A stretch of DNA of 64,000 bases from Gammaproteobacteria bacterium (GTDB lineage: Bacteria > Pseudomonadota > Gammaproteobacteria > Enterobacterales > Psychrobiaceae): NCBI GenBank assembly GCA_013214965.1, contig JABSRU010000006.1:57207-121206 (forward strand), written 5' to 3'. Positions 36,809-46,785 of the stretch are shown here, piece by piece. The translations under genes were made by a program, and so were the position numbers. Position 1 is the stretch's first letter. Each line of letters begins with the position of its first letter. Under the pieces are notes generated by a model that was given only the letters and a program-made list of their open reading frames with translations, did not search any database and had not been told where the DNA came from.

Positions 36809-38974
36809 ATGGATGTATCCTTACTACTCGACTCTTTAAATGACCACCAACGCCAAGCGGTTGCCGCCGCCCCTGGTAATCAGCTGGTACTCGCAGGTGC
36901 TGGCAGTGGTAAAACCCGAGTGTTAGTGCATCGTATTGCTTGGCTATTGAAAGTAGAAAACCAATCTCCTCATTCGATTTTAGCGGTAACCTTTACTAAT
37001 AAAGCCGCGAAAGAAATGCGCCATCGGGTCGAGAGTTTACTGGGCGATCAATTAGGCCGAATTTGGATTGGCACCTTCCATGGCATTGCACATCGTTTAT
37101 TGCGGATGCACCATACGGAAGCCAAATTACCGGAAAATTTTCAAGTGATCGACTCAGACGATCAACTAAAAATGTTAAAGCGCTTAACTAAAGCGTTAAA
37201 CCTCGATGATAAAACCTACCCTGCACGGCAATTACAGTCTTATATCAATAGTCATAAAGACGAAGGTATTCGAGCCGCGCATATTGAGACCTACGGCGAT
37301 GAGTTAGAAACCAATCAACGCAACGTTTATCAAGCGTATCAAGAGGCCTGCGATCGTTCTGGTTTGGTTGACTTTGCAGAGTTGTTACTACGTGCCCATG
37401 AATTATGGCTCAATAACCCTCAGGTGCTAGCGCATTACCAGCGTCGTTTTGGCAATATTCTGGTTGACGAGTTTCAAGATACCAACAACATTCAATACGC
37501 GTGGATCAAAATCCTCGCAGGCCAACAAGCAAACCTGATGATTGTTGGTGATGACGATCAATCGATCTACGGCTGGCGTGGCGCAAAAGTTGAAAATCTG
37601 CAACGGTTTTTAACCGATTACCCAAAAGCGATTACCATTAAGCTTGAGCAAAACTATCGCTCAACCGCCAATATTCTTGAAGCGGCTAACGCAGTGATTA
37701 GCAATAATTCTCAGCGCCTAGGCAAAAAACTGTGGACCGATGATAATAAAGGCGATCCTATTTTATTGTATGCCGCGTTTAATGAAATGGATGAAGCGCG
37801 TTATGTCACCACAAAAATCAAAGAATGGCAGGATCAAGGCGGTAACTTAGCCGAAGTGGCGATTTTATATCGTAGTAATGCCCAATCACGGATCATGGAA
37901 GAAGCCTTATTATCACAGCAGCTACCTTATCGGATCTATGGTGGCTTACGCTTTTATGATCGTTTAGAAATTAAAGATACTTTGGGCTATTTACGCCTGA
38001 TCAGTAACCGTGATGACGACGCAGCCTTTGAGCGAATCGTTAATACCCCAACGCGCGGCATCGGCAACACCACGTTAGATAAGTTGCGCAGTAATGCTCG
38101 CCAGCAAGGCATGACGATGTGGCAAGTGAGCCATTTATTATTAAAAGAAAAAATATTAACCGGTCGCGCCGCCAATGCGATTAAAGGTTTTATCGATTTA
38201 GTCAATCAATTAGAAACCGACGGTCATGAAATGAACCTCCGTGGTATGACCGACCTAGTGATTAATCACAGTGGCTTAAAAGCGATGTATCAAGCGGAAA
38301 AAGGCGAACGCGGCCAAGACCGACTCGATAACCTCGATCAGCTGTTAACCGCGATGGACGACTTTATTGTTCCCGAAGAAGCCGAAGAAATGACGGAACT
38401 TAATGCCTTTTTATCTCATGCTGCGCTAGAGTCTGGTGATGGTCAAGCCGATGAATATGAAGATGCGGTGCAACTCATGACTATGCACAGCGCCAAGGGT
38501 TTAGAGTTTCCAATGGTCTTTATTATCGGGGTTGAAGAAGGGATGTTCCCGAGTCAACGCACCATCGAAGAACCCGAAAAAATGGAAGAAGAACGCCGCC
38601 TGGCTTATGTTGGGATCACCCGAGCGATGAAGAAACTAATCATTTGTTATGCGGAATCACGTCGCCTTTACGGCCAACAAAAATTCCATAAACCGTCACG
38701 TTTTATTCGTGAAATTCCGGTTGATGTTACCGAAGAAATTCGTCTGACCACCCAAATATCACGACCGGTTGAGTCAAGCCGCTTTAACCAAAGTCAGCAA
38801 CAGTTTAATCAAACGGGCTTGACACTTGGTCAACGGGTTATCCACGCTAAGTTCGGTGAAGGCGTTATCATTAATTATGAAGGTAGCGGCGCGCAATCAC
38901 GGGTTGAAGTAAGCTTCGAGCAAGTTGGTAGTAAATGGCTAGTGGTTGCCTATGCCCGATTAGAAGCGCTTTAA
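36809..38974 (+). CDS. uvrD: DNA helicase II UvrD
   Basis: 3'-5' SF1A helicase for nucleotide excision and mismatch repair. 721 residues. Motifs in order: Walker A LAGAGSGKTRVLVHRIAWLL near residue 29, AVTFTNKAAKEMRHR, GTFHGIAHRLLR, Walker B ILVDEFQDTN near 219, GDDDQSIYGWRGA, LEQNYRST, MTMHSAKGLEFPMVFI near 553 and RRLAYVGITRAMKKL. The C-terminal Tudor-like segment GQRVIHAKFGEGVIINYEG, which contacts RNA polymerase in E. coli, is present. Its last base is shared with the ATG of the following acetyltransferase gene. Confidence 0.98.
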   Translation: MDVSLLLDSLNDHQRQAVAAAPGNQLVLAGAGSGKTRVLVHRIAWLLKVENQSPHSILAVTFTNKAAKEMRHRVESLLGDQLGRIWIGTFHGIAHRLLRMHHTEAKLPENFQVIDSDDQLKMLKRLTKALNLDDKTYPARQLQSYINSHKDEGIRAAHIETYGDELETNQRNVYQAYQEACDRSGLVDFAELLLRAHELWLNNPQVLAHYQRRFGNILVDEFQDTNNIQYAWIKILAGQQANLMIVGDDDQSIYGWRGAKVENLQRFLTDYPKAITIKLEQNYRSTANILEAANAVISNNSQRLGKKLWTDDNKGDPILLYAAFNEMDEARYVTTKIKEWQDQGGNLAEVAILYRSNAQSRIMEEALLSQQLPYRIYGGLRFYDRLEIKDTLGYLRLISNRDDDAAFERIVNTPTRGIGNTTLDKLRSNARQQGMTMWQVSHLLLKEKILTGRAANAIKGFIDLVNQLETDGHEMNLRGMTDLVINHSGLKAMYQAEKGERGQDRLDNLDQLLTAMDDFIVPEEAEEMTELNAFLSHAALESGDGQADEYEDAVQLMTMHSAKGLEFPMVFIIGVEEGMFPSQRTIEEPEKMEEERRLAYVGITRAMKKLIICYAESRRLYGQQKFHKPSRFIREIPVDVTEEIRLTTQISRPVESSRFNQSQQQFNQTGLTLGQRVIHAKFGEGVIINYEGSGAQSRVEVSFEQVGSKWLVVAYARLEAL

Positions 38975-39399
38975 TGAGCGAGATTGAAATTGAGATAATT
39001 GAGCAGCCTGACCAACCATTGTTGGACTTTGTAAAAGCACAAATATCTCAGTTTAACTGGCAACATTGGCAAAACGTTGTTCGTCAACCGCTCGCAGTTC
39101 AACACAAAAGCCAAGCGGGTGAGATTATTGCCGCAGCAACGGGCACAACGTTCGGTCATTGGTTGATGATTGATTACTTATGGGTCTCGCAAGAGGCTCG
39201 CGGTCAGCAGTTAGGCAGTAAACTGCTTAACACTATCGAACAAGCAGCCAAACAACGGGGCTGCAACCAAGTATTACTCGATACTTTAGACTTTCAAGCC
39301 CAACCATTTTATTTAAAATATGGTTATCAAGTGGCATGGACTCAGGACAATTACCCAAAGATCGGCTGTAAATATTTTATGACCAAGTCGTTAGATTAA
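38974..39399 (+). CDS. GNAT family acetyltransferase
   Basis: A 141-residue single-domain N-acetyltransferase. The acetyl-CoA loop is VSQEARGQQLGSKLLNTIE near residue 72 (R-G-x-x-L-G-S pattern), then GCNQVLLDTLDFQAQPFYLKYGY, the typical strand and helix after the loop. Substrate unknown. The start is the ATG whose A is also the last base of the uvrD stop (TAATG); an open frame further upstream lies inside uvrD. The stop overlaps the next gene in the same way, so uvrD and the three genes after it are probably co-expressed. Confidence 0.85.
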   Translation: MSEIEIEIIEQPDQPLLDFVKAQISQFNWQHWQNVVRQPLAVQHKSQAGEIIAAATGTTFGHWLMIDYLWVSQEARGQQLGSKLLNTIEQAAKQRGCNQVLLDTLDFQAQPFYLKYGYQVAWTQDNYPKIGCKYFMTKSLD

Positions 39400-40205
39400 T
39401 GACAGGGTCATGGCTTAAACAGCACTGGCTTCGATTGGCCATTTGGCTATTCATTATCATTCCGACGGTGCCCTTCGTAGTAGTGACATTAGCCCTCATC
39501 GGCTATACTTATTGGCCAATTAATGATGATAAATTAGCGATCGAATTACCCCACCAAAATAGCGATCATTTAACCGTGCTAATTCACGGGCTTAAAGATG
39601 ATGTAACTAGCTGGGCTCAGCCACTACAACAAACATTAGAACAACAACCTAACAGCAATGTGTTAGCACTCAACTGGCAGGTTTATGCACAAGACGTATT
39701 CCGCTGTTCCACTAATGGCATCGCCATTGGTGAACGACTCGCCGCTAAAATACTTAACCACAGTCCACGCTTAAACTCAGTGCATTTAGTGGCTCACAGC
39801 TGTGGTTCCTTTGTTGCCCTTGGTGCCTGTCGCGTCCTCAAACAACAGCGACCGCAGTTTAAAGTGCATTCCACCTATCTTGAGCCAGTTAGCGTTTTCG
39901 GTGCGATATTTTGGGATTATGGCATCGATAATTTTGGTCAATGTAGCGATTTTAGTGATGCCTATATCGACACCAGAGATCGTATTCCCGGCAGCAACCA
40001 AGCGCTGACCCATGCCGTTACTTTTGATGTCACCGCGCAGGCTAAAATAGCCCAGTTTAACGGTCGCCCTCATCAATGGCCTATCGCCTTTTATCAAAAT
40101 TTAGTGCAACAGCAACGACAGTGGACTCTAACTGATCAGGTTAAAATCCAACAGCAATATTCACTCAATCAACTTTACCCATGGCAGCCCAATGACTCAG
40201 ATTAA
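39399..40205 (+). CDS. Membrane-anchored alpha/beta hydrolase
   Basis: A 268-residue protein with an N-terminal membrane anchor (LAIWLFIIIPTVPFVVVTLALIG, about 11-33) and an alpha/beta hydrolase domain facing the periplasm. HLTVLIHGLKDDVTSW near residue 58 is the HG oxyanion motif; the nucleophile is Ser in VHLVAHSCGSFVALG near 131, an A-H-S-C-G elbow rather than the usual G-x-S-x-G. It resembles the lipase/lecithin-type group but I cannot name a substrate. It starts on the last base of the acetyltransferase gene and overlaps the next gene by 14 bases. Confidence 0.75.
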   Translation: MTGSWLKQHWLRLAIWLFIIIPTVPFVVVTLALIGYTYWPINDDKLAIELPHQNSDHLTVLIHGLKDDVTSWAQPLQQTLEQQPNSNVLALNWQVYAQDVFRCSTNGIAIGERLAAKILNHSPRLNSVHLVAHSCGSFVALGACRVLKQQRPQFKVHSTYLEPVSVFGAIFWDYGIDNFGQCSDFSDAYIDTRDRIPGSNQALTHAVTFDVTAQAKIAQFNGRPHQWPIAFYQNLVQQQRQWTLTDQVKIQQQYSLNQLYPWQPNDSD

Positions 40206-40851
40206 TTACCCAATTTTATACAGCTTTCGCCGTTGCCCTTATGCCATGCGTTCCCGCATGGCATTAATACTAAGCGGTTGTCAGGTTGAATTACGTGAAG
40301 TAGTGTTAAAACATAAACCAGCATCATTGCTAGCCTATTCCGCCAAAGGCACCGTACCGGTATTAGTATTGCCTGACGGTCAAGTTATCGAGCAAAGTGT
40401 TGAGATTATCGATTGGGCATTGGCTAACAGTAAATCAGCGCGATTAAGCCCAGCAACCCCAAGTCAATTAGCCTTAATTGAATATAATGACCATCAATTT
40501 AAAACCGCGTTAGATCATTATAAATATTTTGATCGTTTTCCCGAACAATCACAATCAGCCTATCGCGCCCAAGGTGAAGTGTTTTTAAGCCAGCTCGAAC
40601 AAATCCTATCGCAACAACCGTTTCTCGCAGGCGACCAAGCCGATTATCTCGATATTGCAATTTTTCCGTTTATCCGCCAATTTAGTCATGTTGATAAAGC
40701 CTGGTTTGAACAAGCCAATTACCCTAAGCTACAACAATGGCTTAATGGTTTTCTCACCAGCGACGATTTTTCGCTGGCGATGAAGAAGTTTCCTGCGTGG
40801 AGTGAGGATGATAATGGTGGTGGTGGTGTGGTAATTTATCCTGCTTACTAG
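40192..40851 (+). CDS. Glutathione S-transferase-like protein
   Basis: A 219-residue two-domain protein. The thioredoxin-fold N-terminus reads PILYSFRRCPYAMRSRMALI, with C-P-Y-A at the active site, then KGTVPVLVLPDGQVIEQSVEI, whose VPVL and E-Q-S motifs bind glutathione in GSTs. The helical C-terminal domain starts near residue 90 and contains LAGDQADYLDIAIFPFIRQF, the N-capping and staple region. Probable glutathione-dependent reductase or transferase; substrate unknown. It overlaps the hydrolase gene by 14 bases and is the last gene before the MITE-like element. Confidence 0.82.
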   Translation: MTQINYPILYSFRRCPYAMRSRMALILSGCQVELREVVLKHKPASLLAYSAKGTVPVLVLPDGQVIEQSVEIIDWALANSKSARLSPATPSQLALIEYNDHQFKTALDHYKYFDRFPEQSQSAYRAQGEVFLSQLEQILSQQPFLAGDQADYLDIAIFPFIRQFSHVDKAWFEQANYPKLQQWLNGFLTSDDFSLAMKKFPAWSEDDNGGGGVVIYPAY

Positions 40852-40901
40852 GGGCTCTTAACACGGCTAGAGCGTTTAAAAGAAATACCCAGTAATGCTA
40901 G

Positions 40902-41096
40902 AGATATCGGCGCATATGAAGCAAACTTTATTTTTCATGTTTAGCCATGGATGGCTACAGTAGGATAATTCAGGAGCAATTATCGAGATGAAAAATTGAG
41001 CTTAGAGCCGTAGAGAAACCTTGTGTCTCCGACACATGGAAGTTCGCAAAGCCGTGATGTATTAACAGCGAGTTTGCGTAATGTGTACCGATATCT
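40902..41096. mobile_element. MITE-like element with 26-bp terminal inverted repeats
   Basis: A 195-base non-coding element between the GST-like gene and the glycerophosphodiesterase gene. The left end (40902-40927) begins AGATATCGG and ends GCAAACT; the complement of the right end (41071-41096) begins AGATATCGG and ends GCAAACT. The two 26-base repeats match at 21 positions without gaps. Inside are two hairpins: TAGCCAT-GG-ATGGCTA at 40942-40957 and TGTGTC-TCC-GACACA at 41022-41036. CTAG borders both ends (40898-40901, and 41095-41098 partly inside the repeat), perhaps a target duplication. No transposase is encoded, so it would be moved in trans. Other copies would have to be sought in the rest of the genome; I saw none in this window. 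Confidence 0.65.
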
Positions 41097-41146
41097 AGAT
41101 TATAGTGCGCTTGCCGTAGTGCTCTTCATTTAGCAAGGAATGATTT

Positions 41147-41833
41147 ATGATCTGTATTGGCCATCGCGGCGCTCGGGGTTATGCACCTGAAAACACTTTA
41201 GTTTCTATTGAACTAGCGATTACGCAGGGTGCGCCATGGGTTGAAATTGACGTCCGTGAACTACGTGGTGAATTGGTGGTGATCCATGATGAGACTGTTG
41301 ATCGTACTACTGATGGCACTGGATTGTTAAGTCAATTTAGTATTGCCCAATTACAACAACTTGATGCTGGCAAGGGGCAACAAATTCCGTTGTTGACTCA
41401 AGTAGTCGATTTAATCGATCAGCGAGCGGTGCTTAATATTGAACTCAAAGACAGTGCTAGCGCCCCATTGGTACTGGCGTTAATTGAGGATTATGTGAAT
41501 CGTGGCTGGTCTCTGGATAATTTTATTGTCTCAAGCTTTTTTCACCATGATTTACACTGGTTAAAGCAACAATACCCAGCACTGCGAATAGGTGTATTGA
41601 GCGCTGGAGTCGGTATGAGTTATGCAGTGTTTGCACAGGAACTCAGTGCCTACTCGATTAATTTGTGTGGAGAATCGATTAATCAACAAATCATCGACGA
41701 TGCCCACCAGCGTCAGCTTAAAGTGATGGTCTACACAGTCAATAGTGCCAGCCAATGTTTGGCCTTGCAGGCAATGGGCGTTGACGGGATTTTTACCGAT
41801 TTCCCGTCAGATATGATTAACTTATTAGCTTAG
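41147..41833 (+). CDS. Glycerophosphodiester phosphodiesterase (UgpQ-like)
   Basis: A 228-residue cytoplasmic GDPD-family enzyme that hydrolyses glycerophosphodiesters to glycerol 3-phosphate and an alcohol. The active-site start CIGHRGARGYAPENTLVS carries the catalytic His and Arg; WVEIDVREL and VVIHDETVDRTTDGTG hold the metal-binding Glu/Asp and the second His. LNIELKDS near residue 105 and GVDGIFTDFPSDM at the end complete the TIM barrel. No signal peptide, so the cytosolic UgpQ type rather than GlpQ. It converges on rarD with a 17-base overlap. Confidence 0.92.
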   Translation: MICIGHRGARGYAPENTLVSIELAITQGAPWVEIDVRELRGELVVIHDETVDRTTDGTGLLSQFSIAQLQQLDAGKGQQIPLLTQVVDLIDQRAVLNIELKDSASAPLVLALIEDYVNRGWSLDNFIVSSFFHHDLHWLKQQYPALRIGVLSAGVGMSYAVFAQELSAYSINLCGESINQQIIDDAHQRQLKVMVYTVNSASQCLALQAMGVDGIFTDFPSDMINLLA

Positions 41834-42707
41834 CGCGATTTTTGTAACCATCTATACTATAAACCACCAACGCTAGCCAAATAAATGCAAAGGTAATGCC
41901 TTTGGCGGGTTCGAAAACTTCCCCGTAAGCAAAGACGGCTAGCAGCAGCATTAAACTTGGCCCAATGTATTGGATGAACCCCAAGGTCGATAACGGAATT
42001 CTGATGGCGGCAGCAGAAAAAGCCAATAACGGTAAGGTCGTTACGACACCCGCTGCGACCAATAATAATGTCATTGATAATTCGTTATGACTAAAATCCA
42101 GCGAAGGCACATCGAAAAAGCTAATGTAAAACAAGGCTACAGGCAATAAAAATAGGGTTTCGATAAATAACCCACTAATAGCATCCACTTTAATCAGCTT
42201 TCGTAGCAGGCCATAAATGCCAAAAGATGTCGCTAGCGCTAATGAAACCCAAGGGATCTCACCGAAGGAAATAATCTCCGCTAATACGCCAATACCGGCC
42301 AGTAGCACCGCAAGCCATTGGAATTTTCTGAGTTTTTCACCAAGAAATACTGTGCCAAGTAAAACATTAAACAGCGGGTTGATGTAATAGCCTAGAGAAG
42401 CGTCGAGCATATGATCATTGTTGATCGCCCAAATAAATAACAGCCAATTAGCGGCTATCAAGCAAGCAGTGATTAATAATAAAGGCAGCTTTTTTGTTTG
42501 TTTAAATACATGTTGTACTTTATGCCAACTATTAGTCAGCAAAATAATCAGACAAACAAACACAAAAGACCATAACACTCGATGGACTAAAATCTCGGTC
42601 GCTGACACGTCAGAAATTAATTTAAAATAGGCAGGTGCTACGCCCCACATAATATAGGCGCACACAGCAAAGATAAGACCTTGCTGATAATTTTTATCCA
42701 CAGACAT
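41817..42707 (-). CDS. rarD: RarD family EamA-type permease
   Basis: A 296-residue inner-membrane protein of the drug/metabolite transporter superfamily with about ten helices in two EamA repeats. The RarD opening GLIFAVCAYIMWGVAPAYFK and ATEILVHRVLWSFVFV is specific; later GYYINPLFNVLLGTVFLGEKL and GFIQYIGPSLMLLLAVFAYGE are the two repeat signatures. E. coli RarD was named for chloramphenicol sensitivity, but the real substrate is unknown. Overlaps the converging phosphodiesterase gene by 17 bases, leaving no room for a separate terminator. Confidence 0.9.
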   Translation of the reverse strand: MSVDKNYQQGLIFAVCAYIMWGVAPAYFKLISDVSATEILVHRVLWSFVFVCLIILLTNSWHKVQHVFKQTKKLPLLLITACLIAANWLLFIWAINNDHMLDASLGYYINPLFNVLLGTVFLGEKLRKFQWLAVLLAGIGVLAEIISFGEIPWVSLALATSFGIYGLLRKLIKVDAISGLFIETLFLLPVALFYISFFDVPSLDFSHNELSMTLLLVAAGVVTTLPLLAFSAAAIRIPLSTLGFIQYIGPSLMLLLAVFAYGEVFEPAKGITFAFIWLALVVYSIDGYKNRAKLIS

Positions 42708-42946
42708 TAACGTTTATTTCTATCTAATAATGGCTGGCTATTATAACTGAGCTTTGGTGCTAAGAGGAAATAAAGACAAAAAAATACGCTCAATGAGCGC
42801 ATTAAAAAAGCAAACAATCTAAAGGAAACACGAGAGATGAAGCTCAATGTTATATATATAGAGAGCATTAACTGAAATTAGTTCAAACTATTTAAAATTA
42901 ATTTAAAATAACTTGTTACACTGTCCCCCTAGCCTACTGGAGCAGC

Positions 42947-43594
42947 ATGTTAGTGAATATAGAACAATTGAACTCTGCGTTTGAATCTGCCGTCGATAAC
43001 GTTTTAAACGCGGTAGCCGAGAGCGGTTACGCGATTATAGAACAGGCAATCCCACTGGCATTAATTAACGATCTACTGCTTGATTGTCAACATCAGCAGG
43101 ATCAATTCGTTGCAGCAGGCATCGGACGCCAGCAAGCTCAACAACTCAATAGCCAAATCAGAAAAGACAAAACCCTTTGGTTTAATGGTAAGGGTCATGC
43201 CCAGCAGCAATATCTCGAATTAATGGGTAACATTCAACAAGCGGTTAATCGACATTTTTATCTTGGGCTGTTTGATTACGAATGCCATTATGCAACCTAT
43301 CAGCAAGGCGATTTTTATCAAAAACACCTCGATGCTTTCAAGGGACGGAGTAACCGAGTATTAACCACGGTTTGTTATTTAAATACCCCTGCCAGCGGTG
43401 GTGAATTGGTGATTTACGATCAAACATCGCCAAAGCCATTAGCCCATGTTGCGCCGAAAGCTGGCACCTTAGTGATCTTTGAAAGTGAGCGCTTTCCCCA
43501 TGAAGTATTAGCAGCACAATCCCTAAGGCATTCTATCGCGGGTTGGTTTAGAACCAACAACTCGCTGGCTGGGATGATTGATCCAGCGCAGTGA
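42947..43594 (+). CDS. 2OG-Fe(II) oxygenase (prolyl 4-hydroxylase-like)
   Basis: A 215-residue dioxygenase using Fe(II) and 2-oxoglutarate. The double-stranded beta-helix ligands are visible: His and Asp in YQKHLDAFKGRSNRVLTTVC near residue 125, the distal His in FESERFPHEVLA near 185, and the 2OG-binding Arg in LRHSIAGWFRTN near 200. The order and spacing match the P4Hc group, with LNTPASGGELVIYD between. Bacterial relatives hydroxylate proteins, for example elongation factor Tu in Pseudomonas; the target here is unknown. The 239 bases before it contain no other gene that I can support. Confidence 0.85.
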   Translation: MLVNIEQLNSAFESAVDNVLNAVAESGYAIIEQAIPLALINDLLLDCQHQQDQFVAAGIGRQQAQQLNSQIRKDKTLWFNGKGHAQQQYLELMGNIQQAVNRHFYLGLFDYECHYATYQQGDFYQKHLDAFKGRSNRVLTTVCYLNTPASGGELVIYDQTSPKPLAHVAPKAGTLVIFESERFPHEVLAAQSLRHSIAGWFRTNNSLAGMIDPAQ

Positions 43595-43688
43595 TCATCT
43601 GAACAAGCTAATTTAGTCCACAATATTGTTTTGTTAGCTAGCGCCATGCAGTACACTAACGCCTATTTATCGTAATGAGATCCTGACC

Positions 43689-44444
43689 ATGAGCAACAAC
43701 GTAAACGAGACCACTCACTTTGGCTATAAAGAAGTTAATGTCGATGATAAAGCTTCTAAAGTTGCCGAAGTATTTCATTCGGTGGCGGCTAAATACGACA
43801 TCATGAATGATTTGATGTCTTTTGGTGTTCATCGTTTATGGAAACGCTTTGCCATTGATTGTTCAGGTATTCGCCCTGGTCAAACCGTACTGGATTTAGC
43901 AGGCGGCACCGGTGATTTAACCGCTAAATTTTCGCGTATTGTCGGCAATACCGGTCAAGTAGTGTTAGCGGATATTAACGATTCGATGTTAAAAGTCGGT
44001 CGTGACAAATTACGTGATTTAGGGGTGGTTTCTAATGTTTCTTATGTGCAAGCTAATGCTCAAGCGTTACCTTTTGCCGAGAATACCTTCGATTTAATTA
44101 CCATTGCTTTTGGTCTGCGTAATGTTACCGACAAAGACGAAGCGCTACGCTCAATGTATCGGGTGTTAAAGCCCGGTGGTCGTTTGTTAGTGCTTGAGTT
44201 TTCAAAGCCAAGTAATGAGTTATTATCTAAAGCCTATGATATGTACAGCTTTAACCTGTTGCCTAAAATGGGTAAGATTATCGCCAACGACAGCGAAAGC
44301 TATCAGTATTTGGCCGAGTCGATTCGGATGCACCCTGATCAAGAGACATTAAAGGGCATGATGGATAGCGCAGGTTTTGAACAAACTCAATATTACAACC
44401 TAACTGGTGGCATTGTAGCACTGCACCGTGGTTATAAATTTTAA
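43689..44444 (+). CDS. ubiE: Ubiquinone/menaquinone biosynthesis C-methyltransferase UbiE
   Basis: SAM-dependent C-methylation of demethylmenaquinone and of the ubiquinone precursor DDMQ. 251 residues. [21 protein letters not shown] and [21 protein letters not shown] are the family signature; the SAM motif is [15 protein letters not shown] near residue 68, and [20 protein letters not shown] follows. The C-terminal [12 protein letters not shown] is typical. First gene of ubiE-ubiJ-ubiB followed by tatABC, the usual gammaproteobacterial block. Confidence 0.98.
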   Translation: MSNNVNETTHFGYKEVNVDDKASKVAEVFHSVAAKYDIMNDLMSFGVHRLWKRFAIDCSGIRPGQTVLDLAGGTGDLTAKFSRIVGNTGQVVLADINDSMLKVGRDKLRDLGVVSNVSYVQANAQALPFAENTFDLITIAFGLRNVTDKDEALRSMYRVLKPGGRLLVLEFSKPSNELLSKAYDMYSFNLLPKMGKIIANDSESYQYLAESIRMHPDQETLKGMMDSAGFEQTQYYNLTGGIVALHRGYKF

Positions 44445-44462
44445 ATAGCGGAGTGCTTTGAA

Positions 44463-45065
44463 ATGCCCTTTCCTAGTTTAGTCTGTGGTGTGATTGAAAC
44501 GACCATCAATCAATTATTAACCCTCGATGCCAGCGCAACACAGCGGATGGCACCGCTAGTCAACAAAGCCTTCAAGTTGACGCTCAAAGAGTATCAGCAA
44601 CCGTTGTTTTTCTTTTTCTCGGCCCAGCGCGTTGAAATATTCAATAAATACGAAGGTGAACTAGACGTTGAGCTTACACTGGGCTTAAGTGCGCTGGCGA
44701 AATTACAAGATAATGGTGCGATCACCCAATTGATAAAATCAGAACAACTGATTATTGTTGGTGATATTAAACTGCTACAACAATTTGCTGAGTTGCTCAC
44801 TGACTTAGATATTGATTGGCCCGATCAGCTTGCTCCCTATACTGGCGATGTCCTCGCTTACCATAGCGCCAATCTCATCACCAAAACAGCGAGCAAACTA
44901 AAGTCTGTAGCAACGGCGACCCATCGCCAATGTGGTGAATACCTGATTGAAGAGTTAGCACTCGCCCCGAGCCAACTCGAATTTATCCATTTAAGCGATC
45001 AAATTGATGACGTTGCCCAGCAAGTCGCTCAACTTGAATCCCGTATTGCCCAGTTAAGGTCATAA
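44463..45065 (+). CDS. ubiJ: Ubiquinone biosynthesis accessory factor UbiJ (SCP2 domain)
   Basis: UbiJ binds ubiquinone intermediates and organises the soluble Ubi complex with UbiK. The 200-residue protein has an N-terminal SCP2 lipid-binding domain ([14 protein letters not shown], then [43 protein letters not shown]) and a C-terminal coiled coil ([20 protein letters not shown]) that meets UbiK. Start ATG at 44463 is 18 bases after ubiE; ubiB follows after seven. Confidence 0.93.
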   Translation: MPFPSLVCGVIETTINQLLTLDASATQRMAPLVNKAFKLTLKEYQQPLFFFFSAQRVEIFNKYEGELDVELTLGLSALAKLQDNGAITQLIKSEQLIIVGDIKLLQQFAELLTDLDIDWPDQLAPYTGDVLAYHSANLITKTASKLKSVATATHRQCGEYLIEELALAPSQLEFIHLSDQIDDVAQQVAQLESRIAQLRS

Positions 45066-45072
45066 CCACACC

Positions 45073-46719
45073 ATGAAATTCAATCGATTACGCCGATTTT
45101 ATCAATTAAATAAAGTTTTTTTACAACACGGACTCGATGAACTGATCCCGTGGCATATGTTGCCTTGGCTAGTGAAATTTGGCCGTTATTGTTTCTTTTG
45201 GCTCCACAACAAGCATCGTGATAAATCCCAAGCCGAGCGTATAAGATTAGCCTTAGAACAGCTGGGACCGGTCTATATTAAGTTTGGCCAAATGTTATCG
45301 ACTCGTCGCGATTTATTAAGTGATGATATTGCGCTGGAGTTAGCCAAGCTACAGGACAGTGTCCCGCCGTTTCCAGCCGATCAAGCCATTGCTTTAATTA
45401 CTGAAAACCTCGGCTGCCCAATTGATCAAGTGTTCGATGATTTTGAACCAACACCGTTGGCCAGTGCCTCAATTGCCCAAGTGCATACAGCGACCTTAAA
45501 ATCGAACCAACAGAAAATCGTGATCAAGGTGATCCGCCCTAACATTGCCAAAACTATTAAAAGCGACACTGATTTAATGGCCACATTTGCCAAGACGATC
45601 GAAAAAATTCTGCCTATTAGTCGTCGCCTACGGCCCTCTGAAGTGGTCGCAGAATATCGAAAAACGATTTTTGATGAGTTAGACATGATGCTTGAGGCAC
45701 AGAACACGCAGCAGCTACGTCGTAATTTCGAGCAATCAGATTCACTTTATATTCCATTGATTTACCCTGAACATAACTATAAGAACATGCTAGTGATGGA
45801 GCGTATTTACGGCATTCCCGTCGCTGACATTCCAGCATTAAATGCTCAAGGCACCAATTTAAAGTTATTGGCTGAGCGTGGGGTTGAAGTGTTTTTCACC
45901 CAAGTGTTCCGCGATAAGTTTTTTCATGCCGATATGCATCCTGGCAATGTGTTTGTCTCGCGCGAAACCCCTGACAACCCAAAATATATTGGGATTGATT
46001 GCGGTATTGTTGGCACCCTTAATAGTGAAGACCAACGTTATCTCGCTGAAAATTTCTTGGCCTTTTTTAACCAAGATTACCGTCGAGTAGCGACATTGCA
46101 TGTCGACTCAGGTTGGGTGCCTGCCGATACCAATGTTGATGATTTTGAGCAAGCCATTCGCAGCGTGCTCGAGCCTATTTTTGAGAAACCACTATCAGAG
46201 ATATCCTTTGGTCATGTGCTAGTCAATTTATTTAATACCGCTCGGCGTTTTAATATGGAAGTGCAGCCGCAACTAGTTCTATTGCAAAAAACTCTGCTCT
46301 ATGTTGAAGGATTAGGTCGTCAGCTCTATCCTGAACTCGATTTGTGGCAAACCGCCAAGCCATTTTTAGAGCGCTGGATGAAAGAGCAAATGGGCGCGAA
46401 AGCCTTTTACAAATCGGTTAAATCCAATGCACCATTTTGGGTTGAAAAAATGCCTGAGCTGCCGAACTTAATTTATGATAACCTAAAGCTACATCAACGC
46501 CATCAATTGCAGTGGCAAAAAAATCAGCAGTTGATCATAAAAAACCAACAACTACAGCAAAAAAATGGCTCTTGGTTAGTGATAGGTAGCACTTTATTGA
46601 TCTGTGCCACCCTTTTCTATTTAAAAAATGGCGTATCATTAGCTTCTTCATTATTAACGGCAGGTGGCACCATTGCTTGGCTCGTTGCCGCGTTAACAAA
46701 GAAGCACTATACAGATTGA
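45073..46719 (+). CDS. ubiB: Ubiquinone biosynthesis regulatory kinase-like protein UbiB
   Basis: Atypical ADCK/COQ8-type ATPase needed for ubiquinone synthesis at the inner membrane. 548 residues. The KxGQ motif is in [17 protein letters not shown] near residue 78, the Ala-rich loop is [16 protein letters not shown] near 133, and the catalytic region reads [14 protein letters not shown] near 285 with [11 protein letters not shown] after it (metal-binding Asp). Two C-terminal membrane helices end the protein ([17 protein letters not shown] and [17 protein letters not shown]). A hairpin after the stop suggests partial termination before tatA. Confidence 0.97.
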   Translation: MKFNRLRRFYQLNKVFLQHGLDELIPWHMLPWLVKFGRYCFFWLHNKHRDKSQAERIRLALEQLGPVYIKFGQMLSTRRDLLSDDIALELAKLQDSVPPFPADQAIALITENLGCPIDQVFDDFEPTPLASASIAQVHTATLKSNQQKIVIKVIRPNIAKTIKSDTDLMATFAKTIEKILPISRRLRPSEVVAEYRKTIFDELDMMLEAQNTQQLRRNFEQSDSLYIPLIYPEHNYKNMLVMERIYGIPVADIPALNAQGTNLKLLAERGVEVFFTQVFRDKFFHADMHPGNVFVSRETPDNPKYIGIDCGIVGTLNSEDQRYLAENFLAFFNQDYRRVATLHVDSGWVPADTNVDDFEQAIRSVLEPIFEKPLSEISFGHVLVNLFNTARRFNMEVQPQLVLLQKTLLYVEGLGRQLYPELDLWQTAKPFLERWMKEQMGAKAFYKSVKSNAPFWVEKMPELPNLIYDNLKLHQRHQLQWQKNQQLIIKNQQLQQKNGSWLVIGSTLLICATLFYLKNGVSLASSLLTAGGTIAWLVAALTKKHYTD

Positions 46720-46720
46720 G

Positions 46721-46740
46721 CCCAAATCATTTAGATTGGG
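46721..46740 (+). terminator. Candidate terminator between ubiB and tatA
   Basis: CCCAAATC pairs with GATTGGG (one bulged A) around ATTTA, followed by TCATTCTTATTATT, a broken T-rich tract. It lies one base after the ubiB stop and 45 bases before tatA. A weak or leaky terminator would fit the operon setting. Confidence 0.5.
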
Positions 46741-46785
46741 TCATTCTTATTATTAATTTTTAGATTTTAGATTTTGGAGTCCGTA

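Noticed and set aside
42838..42880. A 12-codon reading frame (MKLNVIYIESIN) with GGAAA upstream, in the gap before the 2OG oxygenase gene
   Set aside because: Too short, no conserved features and no link to a regulated gene; probably chance.
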